From positions 1 to 63,972 of the forward strand of contig NZ_NEUF01000130.1 of the NCBI RefSeq assembly GCF_002910915.1: a stretch of DNA of 63,972 nt, in the 5' to 3' direction. A model generated the notes under the pieces. That model was not told the origin of the DNA, made no database searches, and saw only the letters and a list, made by a program, of their open reading frames with translations. This stretch comes from Streptomyces sp. SM10 (lineage in GTDB: Bacteria > Actinomycetota > Actinomycetes > Streptomycetales > Streptomycetaceae). The position numbers and the translations under genes are program-made. Position 1 is the stretch's first letter; the number at the start of each line of letters is the position of its first letter. Positions 32,422-39,872 of the stretch are shown here, one piece after another.

Positions 32422-34701
32422 TCATCGAACAGGTTCCTGATCCACCGCATTCATGGGGATGTTCATCCCAGTTGCCCCATGTACACCCTCGGCCTCGGCC
32501 CGGAGCGCCTCCAGGATCCGCATTCCTCCGACCGTGGGCTCGGCAGCCCCTTCCATCATGTCGAGCGCCTCGGAAACACCGTCCAGGAATCCGGGCACGA
32601 GGAAGGAAAGTCCCACGCGTTCGTAGGTGTCAGCAAGTAGCCCGGAAAAGGGGGCCTTCGTATTCCGGTCCCAGGGAATCGCATACTCCCAGGCCCCGTC
32701 CAGGGCGTAGAGATCGGTGAGGTCCAGGAGAGCCTGCAGCCTCGTGCGCCGCAGACCACGCAGAAGCCCGAGGGCGAGCTCCTGGGTGTCCTCCGTCAAC
32801 ACGAGCCCCACGGCCCCGTAACCGTGCGACCGCTTCGTGTTCCGGCCGGGACCGGTCGGGGTCAGCGTGGTCAGTGACTTCGTGGCATCCGCCGCCTGCT
32901 CGGGTGCGGCTTGCTCCAGCAGTCGCCACGCGCCGCCGACCGATTCGATCCAGGCCTCTGCCGCCGCCTGCCCGAGCCGGGGCGCCGCCGGGGCCTCGAA
33001 GCAGTCCCGGTAGGGATCCAGGTCGTCGAGAGCGAGCCGGGGTGCGCCCACTGCCGCGAAGTCCCGCACCGGGAGCCAGTCGGGGCTGTCCGCCCCTCTC
33101 AGGACGATCCGGCGTTCACCACCGTCCCCCCGCTGCACGGAGAGTCCGTCGCCGGCCGCTCTCACCCGGACCCGGCCGTCCTCACCGGGCCCCGCGACCC
33201 GCAGCTCGCCGAGCGTGGGCAGGAAGAGCCTGCCGTCCCGGTAGTCCGCCGGCACCGGAAGATCGAGACCTGACCGCACGGCGGCAGCCGCCACGTACGA
33301 GGAGAGCCGCAGTGCCTGACCGACGGCTTCGGGCCGTTCGGCACGCAGTCCTTCCATGACGTCCAGCAGCCAGGTGCGCGCGTACGGGTGGGCGAGGACG
33401 TGGTCGAGTCCGGCGGCTCCCTCGCCGGAGGCCTCCAGCACCCCCGCGAGCTCCCATGCCTCGTCCCAGCGGACACCGCCACGGCCGTCCAGCACATCGT
33501 GCAGGCCGGCGAGAAGCGTGCGGGTCAGGTCGTGCTGCTCGGCGATCAGCTCGTGCCGGTCGGCCAGTGCCGGTGACACCGTGACCGCGGCGGTACGCGC
33601 TTCGATCCCCCGCACCAGCGCCGCGAGGTCGTGGCAGTACACGGACGGGTTGTCGAAGCCGCTGGAGGAGCGGTAGCGGTGCGTGTAGAGACCGCCCCCG
33701 CACGAACGTACGACGGGGCATGAGCGGCAGGTCTCGCTGACGCCGGCCAGTCCGAGCTGCCGTGTCCTGACCCCCGGGTGAGCCGCGACCTCGTCGAAGG
33801 CGTGGTGGAAGACGTCGAACCCGGTGGCCGCCGCGCCCTCGTAGGCGCTCTTGAGCGAGTCGACCTGCTCGATCTGACCGTCCGTCTCGATGACGACGAG
33901 GTCCGTCGGAGCGAGTCCGAGGGATTCGGTGAGACTGGGGCCCCCGCTCAGGGTGGACAGGACCGACTCGAAGAGCCGCACCGGCACCTTCTGCCCGTGC
34001 TCCGACCAGCGGTCGAAGACGGCCAGGAGCCAGTCGGCATAGGCGGTGGGTGAGCCGTCGGGCCGGGGCGGGGGCTCGTCCCACGTGGCATGCGGCAGGA
34101 GGAAGTCCACACGCGGGGGATCGAGTTCGGCAAGCGCGTCGAACACCGCGGCCGGGTCGTTCCTGATGTCGATGGTGCACAACAGCCCGAGATCCAGATG
34201 GCGGTACCGGTCCGAGTGCAGGAGCTCCACAGCCCGCAGGACCAGGGGGTGGCTGCTGCGGCCGTTGGCGAAGACGCGGTGCCGGTCGTTCGCCGCCCGG
34301 TCGCCGTCGAGGGAGATGCCGACCTTGACACCGAACGCGTCGAAGAGGTCGAGATACCGGGGGCTGAGCTGGACACCGTTCGTATGGATCCTGAGGTCCA
34401 GCTCAGCGATTCCGTCCAACGCCGAGGTCAGCTCCTCGCAGACGCGGCGCAGTCGCGCAGGGCCGGCCAGGAGCGGCTCGCCTCCATGCAGGATCACTGA
34501 CATCGAATCGAGTGCATGCTCCGAGGCATGCTCGGCCAATCGTCGAGCCGTCCATGAAATCGCTTCGTCAGAGATGGACTTAGGGCGGGTGCGCCAGCTC
34601 TGATCTGCGTGTTCATAGATATAGCAATGGTCACACGCGAGATCACACCTGCTGTGCACCTTGAGCACGATCTCGCGAAAGGGGACCAGGGGTCCTGTCA
34701 T
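32422..34701 (-). CDS. fxsB: FxsB-type radical SAM/SPASM cyclophane-forming maturase with degenerate HExxH extension
   Basis: A 759-residue maturase. The radical SAM core (1-230) has C19-x3-C23-x2-C26 (CDLACDHC) for the cleaving [4Fe-4S] cluster. The SPASM region around 325-375 contains CRSCPVVRSCGGG and a later SVYC cysteine for auxiliary clusters. Known FxsB enzymes bond the Phe ring of the FxSxx tail to the beta carbon of the Ser two residues on, making a three-residue cyclophane. The C-terminal 350 residues resemble the HExxH-type beta-hydroxylase extension. The place expected for HExxH reads RGLRR (about 648-652), just before LQALLDLTDLY, so that part is probably inactive. It starts 30 bp after the fxsA stop. 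Confidence 0.9.
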   Translation of the reverse strand: MTGPLVPFREIVLKVHSRCDLACDHCYIYEHADQSWRTRPKSISDEAISWTARRLAEHASEHALDSMSVILHGGEPLLAGPARLRRVCEELTSALDGIAELDLRIHTNGVQLSPRYLDLFDAFGVKVGISLDGDRAANDRHRVFANGRSSHPLVLRAVELLHSDRYRHLDLGLLCTIDIRNDPAAVFDALAELDPPRVDFLLPHATWDEPPPRPDGSPTAYADWLLAVFDRWSEHGQKVPVRLFESVLSTLSGGPSLTESLGLAPTDLVVIETDGQIEQVDSLKSAYEGAAATGFDVFHHAFDEVAAHPGVRTRQLGLAGVSETCRSCPVVRSCGGGLYTHRYRSSSGFDNPSVYCHDLAALVRGIEARTAAVTVSPALADRHELIAEQHDLTRTLLAGLHDVLDGRGGVRWDEAWELAGVLEASGEGAAGLDHVLAHPYARTWLLDVMEGLRAERPEAVGQALRLSSYVAAAAVRSGLDLPVPADYRDGRLFLPTLGELRVAGPGEDGRVRVRAAGDGLSVQRGDGGERRIVLRGADSPDWLPVRDFAAVGAPRLALDDLDPYRDCFEAPAAPRLGQAAAEAWIESVGGAWRLLEQAAPEQAADATKSLTTLTPTGPGRNTKRSHGYGAVGLVLTEDTQELALGLLRGLRRTRLQALLDLTDLYALDGAWEYAIPWDRNTKAPFSGLLADTYERVGLSFLVPGFLDGVSEALDMMEGAAEPTVGGMRILEALRAEAEGVHGATGMNIPMNAVDQEPVR

Positions 34702-34731
34702 TCCCCCAGTCTAGTCACCTCGGCCTTCGAC

Positions 34732-34899
34732 TCAGAGTGACGAGCTGAAGGTCGAAGTCCCCGCGGACCGAGCCATGGAGGTACCGAATACCCGCCCGAT
34801 CTTCCTGGAGGCGTCGGCGCCACGGGCGTCGATCTTGGCGAGTGGCACGCGACTCTTCTTCGCAATGGCGAAGGAGGGGGAGGTCTCGTAAGTCTTCAC
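34732..34899 (-). CDS. fxsA: FxsA: 55-aa FxSxx-COOH RiPP precursor peptide ending FSSSL
   Basis: A short gene: GTG at 34899 to TGA at 34732-34734, with AAGGA about six bases before the start. The 55 residues begin VKTYETSPSFAIAKKSRVPL, continue through a charged leader (AKIDARGADASRKIGRVF) and end GTSTFSSSL. The last five residues F-S-S-S-L fit the F-x-S-x-x-COOH rule of FxsA, whose Phe and Ser are the sites joined by FxsB. The stop is 30 bp before fxsB, on the same strand. Another frame over the same DNA (97 codons) has no such features. Since the modified tail is at the very C-terminus, leader removal must occur N-terminal to it; no dedicated protease is seen in the operon. Confidence 0.88.
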   Translation of the reverse strand: MKTYETSPSFAIAKKSRVPLAKIDARGADASRKIGRVFGTSMARSAGTSTFSSSL

Positions 34900-34920
34900 G
34901 GCCGTCCTTGATGATTGTTT

Positions 34921-34966
34921 CCGGACACTGGATCGCCGCCGGCGGCTGCATATTCACAGTGTCCGG
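34921..34966 (-). promoter_or_regulatory. long inverted repeat in the fxsA leader
   Basis: CCGGACACTG (34921-34930) and CAGTGTCCGG (34957-34966) are perfect 10-bp inverted arms. Between them lies the self-complementary GCCGCCGGCGGC (34935-34946). The arms start next to the likely transcription start of fxsA and end 22 bp before its GTG. It could be an operator or a leader RNA stem-loop. Confidence 0.55.
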
Positions 34967-34973
34967 CGGCATG

Positions 34974-35001
34974 ACTTTACTCTCCCGACAGGCCCCCGCA
35001 A
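34974..35001 (-). promoter_or_regulatory. likely promoter of fxsA-fxsB-fxsC-fxsT
   Basis: Read leftward: TTGCGG (revcomp of 34996-35001), a 16-bp spacer, then TAAAGT (revcomp of 34974-34979). It resembles a housekeeping-type Streptomyces promoter and would start RNA near 34967, just at the inverted repeat. Confidence 0.5.
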
Positions 35002-36088
35002 ACGCCACCGCGAGACGACATCACGCGTTTACGCCGAATTGCGGAGACCGAAACTCCGCGGCGGATTGGCCCGCCCGGGTGACGGACGGACACACGCCGC
35101 CCGCGGGCCGGAGGCCGGGGCACCGGCCGGGACCGGTCGCCCCAGCGCCCGGACGTCCCGGTCACCCCTGCACATCACCGGCCGCTCCGCCACCCGGCCC
35201 TCCATCGCAGGCGGCACCCGGACGGCAGCGGGGAAGACGACTCGCCCCGTCCCGTCGACGGAGCCCAGGGCAGGTGGCATTCACTCGTCCGGCGGTCCGC
35301 AGGCTGCCCTGAGGGCGCCTGCCGACAGCCGGGGTGCCGTCAGCCGAGGGGCGACCAGGCAGTCGCCCCTCGTCCCCTTCATGCAGTCGCCGATGCGCTC
35401 ATGGGTGTCCCCCACGGCATCGGTCACCCGGACCCGCACGTACAGCGCCTCCACGCGCGCGACGAACTCCCTGGTCACCCACACGCCCCGCCACCCCAGA
35501 TACGGCCGCACGGTACGGGCGTACCGGGCCCGCGCCAGCACGCCGCCCGCCGCGACCGCCGGCAGGCTGCCGAGCGCCTCCGTGTCGAGCAGCTGCGGAC
35601 GCCAGGGCCAGTCGCCCCGAGCCCCGGGGGCCGATGTCGGCCCGGCCCGATTCCCGGACCAGGACGAGAGACAACCGGAAGAGCATCACGAGGGGAGCCG
35701 TGAACAGCAGGGGGCTCCGCCGGATCCTTCGCTGGGCAGCGGACACCGGCACTGCGCTCCTCGGACCTGCGTCGACCACGCGCCCTCCCTCTCGACCGGG
35801 GAGGTCGGTACGCCCGCCAAGCGCCAACTCCCCGACTCAGCAGGGCTGTTACTCGACCCTTGCACGGCAGGGGTCATCAGACGAGGGCGCCTTTCCGACG
35901 GCGATGGGCCACCGGGGACCGCCGAGGCGCCATTGCCGTACACGAAGGGGCGACCTACTCTCATGGCCCCGGCGGGCCACGCGTGTCCTCCCGAGCCCCG
36001 GGGCAGCACTTCCCTGGCGACGGCCGCCCGCGCCGGACCCGGACGTCACGTCCTGCCAGACATGCCACATCCGCAGACGGGGGTGAAC
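35002..36088. other. gene-poor region between fxsA promoter and the SLATT gene
   Basis: About 1.1 kb without a convincing intact gene. A leftward frame ending at 35281 has good Streptomyces codon use from about 35630 (WPWRPQLLDTEALGSL..., GWRGVWVTREFVARVEALYV) but lacks a start. A neighbouring frame upstream holds a hydrophobic piece (LLFTAPLVMLFRLSLVLV). Together they look like a decayed, frameshifted gene. I do not recognise the product. Confidence 0.4.
35281..35640 (-). pseudogene. possible decayed gene remnant
   Basis: The frame closing at 35281 encodes about 120 residues with high third-position GC and protein-like composition, but no start codon with a ribosome binding site. The upstream continuation is only in another frame. 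No family recognised. Confidence 0.3.
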
Positions 36089-37018
36089 ATGACCGCGATT
36101 CCAGGACCACTGCAGAGCATGGTCTTCAGGAGCGCCGATCTGCCCGCACTCTTCCACCACACCGATGCCGTCGCGGTGGCCCGCCAGCGTGAGGCGGTCA
36201 ACACCACCCGCGGCCAGCTGGCGCTGCTCGCCCTCGGCACGGTGCCCGCCGCACTCCCCTGGCACGCCGAGGTCGGGTCCGGCATCCAACTCCTGCACGG
36301 CGCAGCGGTGTCGGCGTACCTCGGCGTCCTGATCACGACCTACCTGGGATCCCGGCGCAAAGCAAAGTCGCACTGGCAACTCAACCGCTCCGCAGCGGAG
36401 TTCATCAAATCGAACTGCTGGCGCTACGCGGTCCACGGCTCCCCCTTCGACTCGGCCGTCCAGCATCCCGAGGCGGTCTTCGCGAGCCGGCTGGAGGAAG
36501 GGCTCCAGGAGTTACGGAAGGTCGGCTGGGACGACCCCCGGGAGGAGATGGCCGACTCGGGCGGCGGTCTCATCACCGCGGCCATGCGGGAGTTACGGGA
36601 CAAGGCGTTCACCGTGCGCAAGGAGACCTACGTCCGGGACAGGCTGATCGAGCAGCGGCGCTGGTACCGCAGGCGCAGACTCGTGTCGCGGCGCGGGGCG
36701 CTCGTCTGGTCGAGCACCGTCGCCGCGCTGACGCTCCCGGCGCTGGTCCTCGCGGTGCTGCAGACCTTCGGCAGCGCCGGATCCTTCGCACTGACGGGGA
36801 CGTTCTCCGCCGCCGCTGCCGCCTGCCTCGCCTGGAACGAGATGCGGCGGCATCACCCCCTGGTGACCGCGCACTCGCTGGTCGAGGAGGACCTGGAGAA
36901 CATGCAGGCCGCGATGGAGACGACCCTCACCGAGCGGCAGTGGGCGGCCGCCGTCTTCGAGACCGAGCGGATCGTCTCACCCGAGCACACGGACTGGCTG
37001 GCCAGACACCGGATGTGA
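36089..37018 (+). CDS. DUF4231/SLATT-type membrane protein
   Basis: A 309-residue membrane protein with two pairs of helices (about 35-75 and 205-255). Each pair is followed by a helical segment typical of the DUF4231/SLATT group: LNRSAAEFIKSNCWRYA after the first, and RDRLIEQRRWYRRRRLVSRR before the second. SLATT proteins are proposed pore- or membrane-acting effectors of nucleotide-triggered conflict systems, often near SLOG proteins, one of which lies just downstream in convergent orientation. ATG at 36089 follows GGGGGTG. Two in-frame TTA codons (36512-36514 and 36593-36595), both in E-L-R contexts, imply bldA-dependent translation. Confidence 0.75.
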   Translation: MTAIPGPLQSMVFRSADLPALFHHTDAVAVARQREAVNTTRGQLALLALGTVPAALPWHAEVGSGIQLLHGAAVSAYLGVLITTYLGSRRKAKSHWQLNRSAAEFIKSNCWRYAVHGSPFDSAVQHPEAVFASRLEEGLQELRKVGWDDPREEMADSGGGLITAAMRELRDKAFTVRKETYVRDRLIEQRRWYRRRRLVSRRGALVWSSTVAALTLPALVLAVLQTFGSAGSFALTGTFSAAAAACLAWNEMRRHHPLVTAHSLVEEDLENMQAAMETTLTERQWAAAVFETERIVSPEHTDWLARHRM

Positions 37019-37042
37019 GGGCGCGCGGGCTCTGGGGTCTTT

Positions 37043-37082
37043 CGTCTGGATCAGGCCCCGCGAGCCCGGCATGATCCAGACG
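37043..37082. terminator. hairpin between SLATT and SLOG genes
   Basis: Perfect 11-bp stem CGTCTGGATCA/TGATCCAGACG with an 18-nt loop between the two convergent genes. Confidence 0.6.
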
Positions 37083-37089
37083 GGAGGCC

Positions 37090-37569
37090 CTAACCGCGCT
37101 CCACGCCGTCGCGCCAGATGACGGTGACCGGCCGCCCCAGGCTGCGGGCGTACGTCACGATGTCGCCCGTGCCTCCGAGGCCCCGCGCGGGCCGGCCGTC
37201 CCAGACCGCGATCAGCCGGTCGCAGTGGTCGGCGATGTAGGCGCCCGCCGCGTAGTAGGCCTCGTCCGTGGAGTGCGCGAAGTCGAGGCGGATCTCACGT
37301 GCGGCCCGGGCCTTGAGCGTGCGGTAGCGCTCGAGCTCCGCCCCGTCGGCGAAGCCGGACTCGTAGTCCCCGCTGGGGATGACCACGGTCAGTTCCGCAC
37401 CATGGGCCAGGGCGAGGTCGGCGAAGAGCTGGTCGGCCCCGACCGCCAGGCTGGAGAGCGCCTCCAGGGAGCCCTCGTGTCCGCACAGCGCGGCTCGCAG
37501 CTCCTCCCGCACGTGTGCGTGGAGCTCGCGGGGGATGGAGCGGTGACCGGTCACACCGATGCGTTTCAC
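37090..37569 (-). CDS. SLOG-fold protein (LOG/DprA-like Rossmann)
   Basis: A 159-residue single-domain protein. It begins KRIGVTGHRSI, the nucleotide-loop element seen in YspA/LOG-like SLOG proteins. SSLAVGADQLFADLAL and a late CDRLIAVWDGRPARGLGGTG complete the Rossmann-like fold. SLOG proteins bind or make nucleotide-derived signals. In the conflict-system proposals of Burroughs and Aravind they pair with SLATT membrane effectors. Here the SLATT gene is the convergent neighbour. The start ATG at 37569 has weak upstream pairing. The biochemical activity is not established. Confidence 0.7.
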   Translation of the reverse strand: MKRIGVTGHRSIPRELHAHVREELRAALCGHEGSLEALSSLAVGADQLFADLALAHGAELTVVIPSGDYESGFADGAELERYRTLKARAAREIRLDFAHSTDEAYYAAGAYIADHCDRLIAVWDGRPARGLGGTGDIVTYARSLGRPVTVIWRDGVERG

Positions 37570-37699
37570 GGACCTGGAACCCCCTGGTGTCTGCGGGGGC
37601 TCCCGGAGGCATGACTCCGGACGGGCACAGCGTCCGCCCCCGTGGTGCCACTGCGACCGGCCGTCCCTGACATCCTCTCAAAAGCCTTGGGCCGAAAGG

Positions 37700-37728
37700 G
37701 AGCCCCCGCCGGGGATCGGCGGGGGCTC
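37700..37728. terminator. terminator after the streptogrisin B-like gene
   Basis: 12-bp stem GAGCCCCCGCCG/CGGCGGGGGCTC with loop GGGAT, 28 bp beyond the stop at 37756 on the minus strand. Confidence 0.7.
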
Positions 37729-37755
37729 ACAGGAGTGCGACGGTGGCCGGACGGG

Positions 37756-38658
37756 TCAGAACACGCTGACGCCGTAGGCGCTCAGCGCTTCGGTGACCGG
37801 CTGGAAGAACGTCGTCCCGCCGGAGCTGCAGTTGCCGCTGCCGCCCGAGGTGAGGCCGATCGCCCGGGTGCCCGAGTAGAGGGGGCCGCCGGAGTCGCCG
37901 GGTTCCGCGCACACGTTGGTGCGGATCATTCCGTAGACGATGTCGCCGCCGCCGTAGTTGACCGTGGCGTTGAGGCCGGTGACGGAACCGCTGTGGATGC
38001 CGGTGGTGGATCCCCGGCGGGTGACGGACATGCCGACGGTGGCGTTGGCCGCGCTGGTGATGTCCTGGCTGCCGACGGTGCCGGACTTGGTGACCGAGGA
38101 GTTCGTGTAACGGACGATGCCGTAGTCGTTGGTCGGGAAGCTGGAGCCCGCCGTGGTGCCGAGGACCGTGGTGTGTGCGGAGTTGGACCACCAGGTCCCG
38201 GCGCCGTCGGTGCAGTGTCCTGCCGTCAGGAAGTAGTAGGTGCTGCCGCTGCGGACGTTGAAGCCGAGGGAACAGCGCCAGCTCGATGCGTAGATGGCGT
38301 CACCGCCCGAGATCAGCTTGCTGAACTTGCCGGGGGTGCGTTCGATGCGCAGGGCGCCCGCGTTGGCTCCGGCGGACTCCTTGATCTGGTTGATCTCCGT
38401 CTGCGAGACGGTGCTGTCGACGGTGACCACGAGCCGGCCGCTCGCCGGGTCGACGTTCCAGGCGGTGCCGGCGACGTCGGCGTCGAGCACGGCTTCTCCC
38501 GCCGCGCTCAGCTGGTCGGCGCCGTACGTTGCGGACTGTTCGGCGTTGGCCGCGGGGACGGCGAGCGCCGCGACGGCGACGAGTCCCGCGGAGACGGCGG
38601 TGATCCGCCTGCGTCTTCCTGTGCTGCCGGTGCGGGGGTTGGTGCGCTTGATCCTCAC
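37756..38658 (-). CDS. sprB: streptogrisin B-like secreted serine protease
   Basis: A 300-residue prepro-protease very close to Streptomyces griseus protease B. The signal peptide ends near NAE (39-40) and the pro-region runs to about 115. The mature enzyme begins ISGGDAIYASSWRCSLGF. Triad: H148 (LTAGHC), D178 (NDYGIV) and S256 (GDSGGP). The end FFQPVTEALSAYGVSVF is the family's normal C-terminus. The pro-region is shorter than in the paralogue at 24529-25614. GTG at 38658 is chosen for GGGAGG eight bases upstream. It degrades extracellular protein with chymotrypsin-like specificity in known relatives. Confidence 0.93.
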   Translation of the reverse strand: MRIKRTNPRTGSTGRRRRITAVSAGLVAVAALAVPAANAEQSATYGADQLSAAGEAVLDADVAGTAWNVDPASGRLVVTVDSTVSQTEINQIKESAGANAGALRIERTPGKFSKLISGGDAIYASSWRCSLGFNVRSGSTYYFLTAGHCTDGAGTWWSNSAHTTVLGTTAGSSFPTNDYGIVRYTNSSVTKSGTVGSQDITSAANATVGMSVTRRGSTTGIHSGSVTGLNATVNYGGGDIVYGMIRTNVCAEPGDSGGPLYSGTRAIGLTSGGSGNCSSGGTTFFQPVTEALSAYGVSVF

Positions 38659-38926
38659 TTTACGTTCCTCCCGAGGGGAATCGGGGGTCCGCCTGTGGGG
38701 TGGCCGGACCCGTGAGGCGCGGTCATGGGGCGTTGCCGCGTTCCGGGAGACGTGCGAATTTCCGGATGCGCGCGCTCCAGACGGGCGCTGCTCGGGAGTA
38801 TTGAGGGCACCGACGGGTCGCCGCAAGGGTGCGTTTTCGGCCGCGTCCGCGCACCGCGGGACCGGCCCCCGGCAGCGCTGGGGCTGCTGGGGCCGGTGTG
38901 CTGTTCGGGCCTCGTCCCGGTGGGAA

Positions 38927-39733
38927 TCAGCCGTCGATGCGGTTCCGCTCCCCCGCCGGGACGGCCACCGTGAGGGTGTTCCCGGGGGGAGGGAAGGGAC
39001 AGATGAAGTGGTCGGCGAAGGCACACGGCGGCAGCAGCGTGCGGTTGAGGTCGACGCGGACCCTGCCGTCGCCGTCGGGAGCCGGGGGCCGCAGGAAGCG
39101 GAAACGGTAACTGCTGTCCCCGCTGGTGGCGTCGGCGAAGACGGCCCAGAGCGAACCGTCCGGCTCGATCGCCACCTGGAGCGTGTGCTCGGTCCCGTCC
39201 ACGGTGAAGGCGATCTCGCCGGAGAGCCCCAGTCCGCGCTCGCGTCCGTCGGCGTTGCCCACGCGGACGGTCCGGTCGGAGCCGTACGGGCGGAAGGTTC
39301 CGTCCAGCGCCCACCGGGGGTCGTACGGGGTGGCGTCGATGGTCCGGAAGGAGTGACGGGCCGGGGACTGCGGGTCGAAGTCCCGTACCGCCCAGAGGCC
39401 TTCCCGGCTCAGCACGACCAGCCTGCGCTCGCCCTGGGCCACCCGGGAGGCGTCGATGGGGCCCCGGTCGGCGCCGAGGCGGATCTCCCCCGTGAACGGC
39501 GTCGCGTCGACGCTCAGCCCGTCCTCGGGGGAGGCGGTGAGCAGCACCTCGTCGCCCTCCGCCCGCCACAGCCCGGGGACGGCCGGAATTCGGCCCTCCG
39601 GATGATCGGCGAGCCAGTGGGTGCCGGTGAGGGAGAGCGGGCCGTGCGGCGCCGCCACGGCGACGATGCGCGCCTCGTGCCAGCGCTGCCAGGCGTGGAA
39701 CTCCTCGCTGTCCTGCTGTGCGTCCGTGCTCAT
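38927..39733 (-). CDS. DUF1684 family protein
   Basis: A 268-residue protein of the DUF1684 family. It carries the family signatures GTHWL, then the C-terminal RTLLPPCAFADHFICPFPPP. The fold is beta-rich; the invariant Cys and His residues near the C-terminus are a family mark. No function is established. ATG at 39733 has GGAAAGG eight bases upstream. A large palindrome lies 15 bp before the start, in the gap behind the DUF5685 gene. Confidence 0.85.
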   Translation of the reverse strand: MSTDAQQDSEEFHAWQRWHEARIVAVAAPHGPLSLTGTHWLADHPEGRIPAVPGLWRAEGDEVLLTASPEDGLSVDATPFTGEIRLGADRGPIDASRVAQGERRLVVLSREGLWAVRDFDPQSPARHSFRTIDATPYDPRWALDGTFRPYGSDRTVRVGNADGRERGLGLSGEIAFTVDGTEHTLQVAIEPDGSLWAVFADATSGDSSYRFRFLRPPAPDGDGRVRVDLNRTLLPPCAFADHFICPFPPPGNTLTVAVPAGERNRIDG

Positions 39734-39747
39734 GCGGTCAACCTTTC

Positions 39748-39773
39748 CACACCGGCCCGGCCGGGCCGGTGTG
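39748..39773. terminator. 26-bp perfect palindrome behind the DUF5685 gene
   Basis: CACACCGGCCCGG/CCGGGCCGGTGTG without a loop. It probably terminates the DUF5685 transcript, but sits just 15 bp before the DUF1684 start so it may also act as an operator. Confidence 0.5.
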
Positions 39774-39872
39774 CGGCCTCGGCGTGGAGCCGGTGTGTTC
39801 GGAGCGGAGGACTCCGCGTTCCTCGAGCGCCGGGAGAGAGTGAGGCCGCCGGGTGCGGCTGCCCGACTGCCG

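Noticed and set aside
34715..35008. 97-codon leftward frame over fxsA
   Set aside because: It has no family features and no fitting ribosome binding site. The overlapping GTG frame gives a peptide ending exactly FxSxx-stop beside fxsB.
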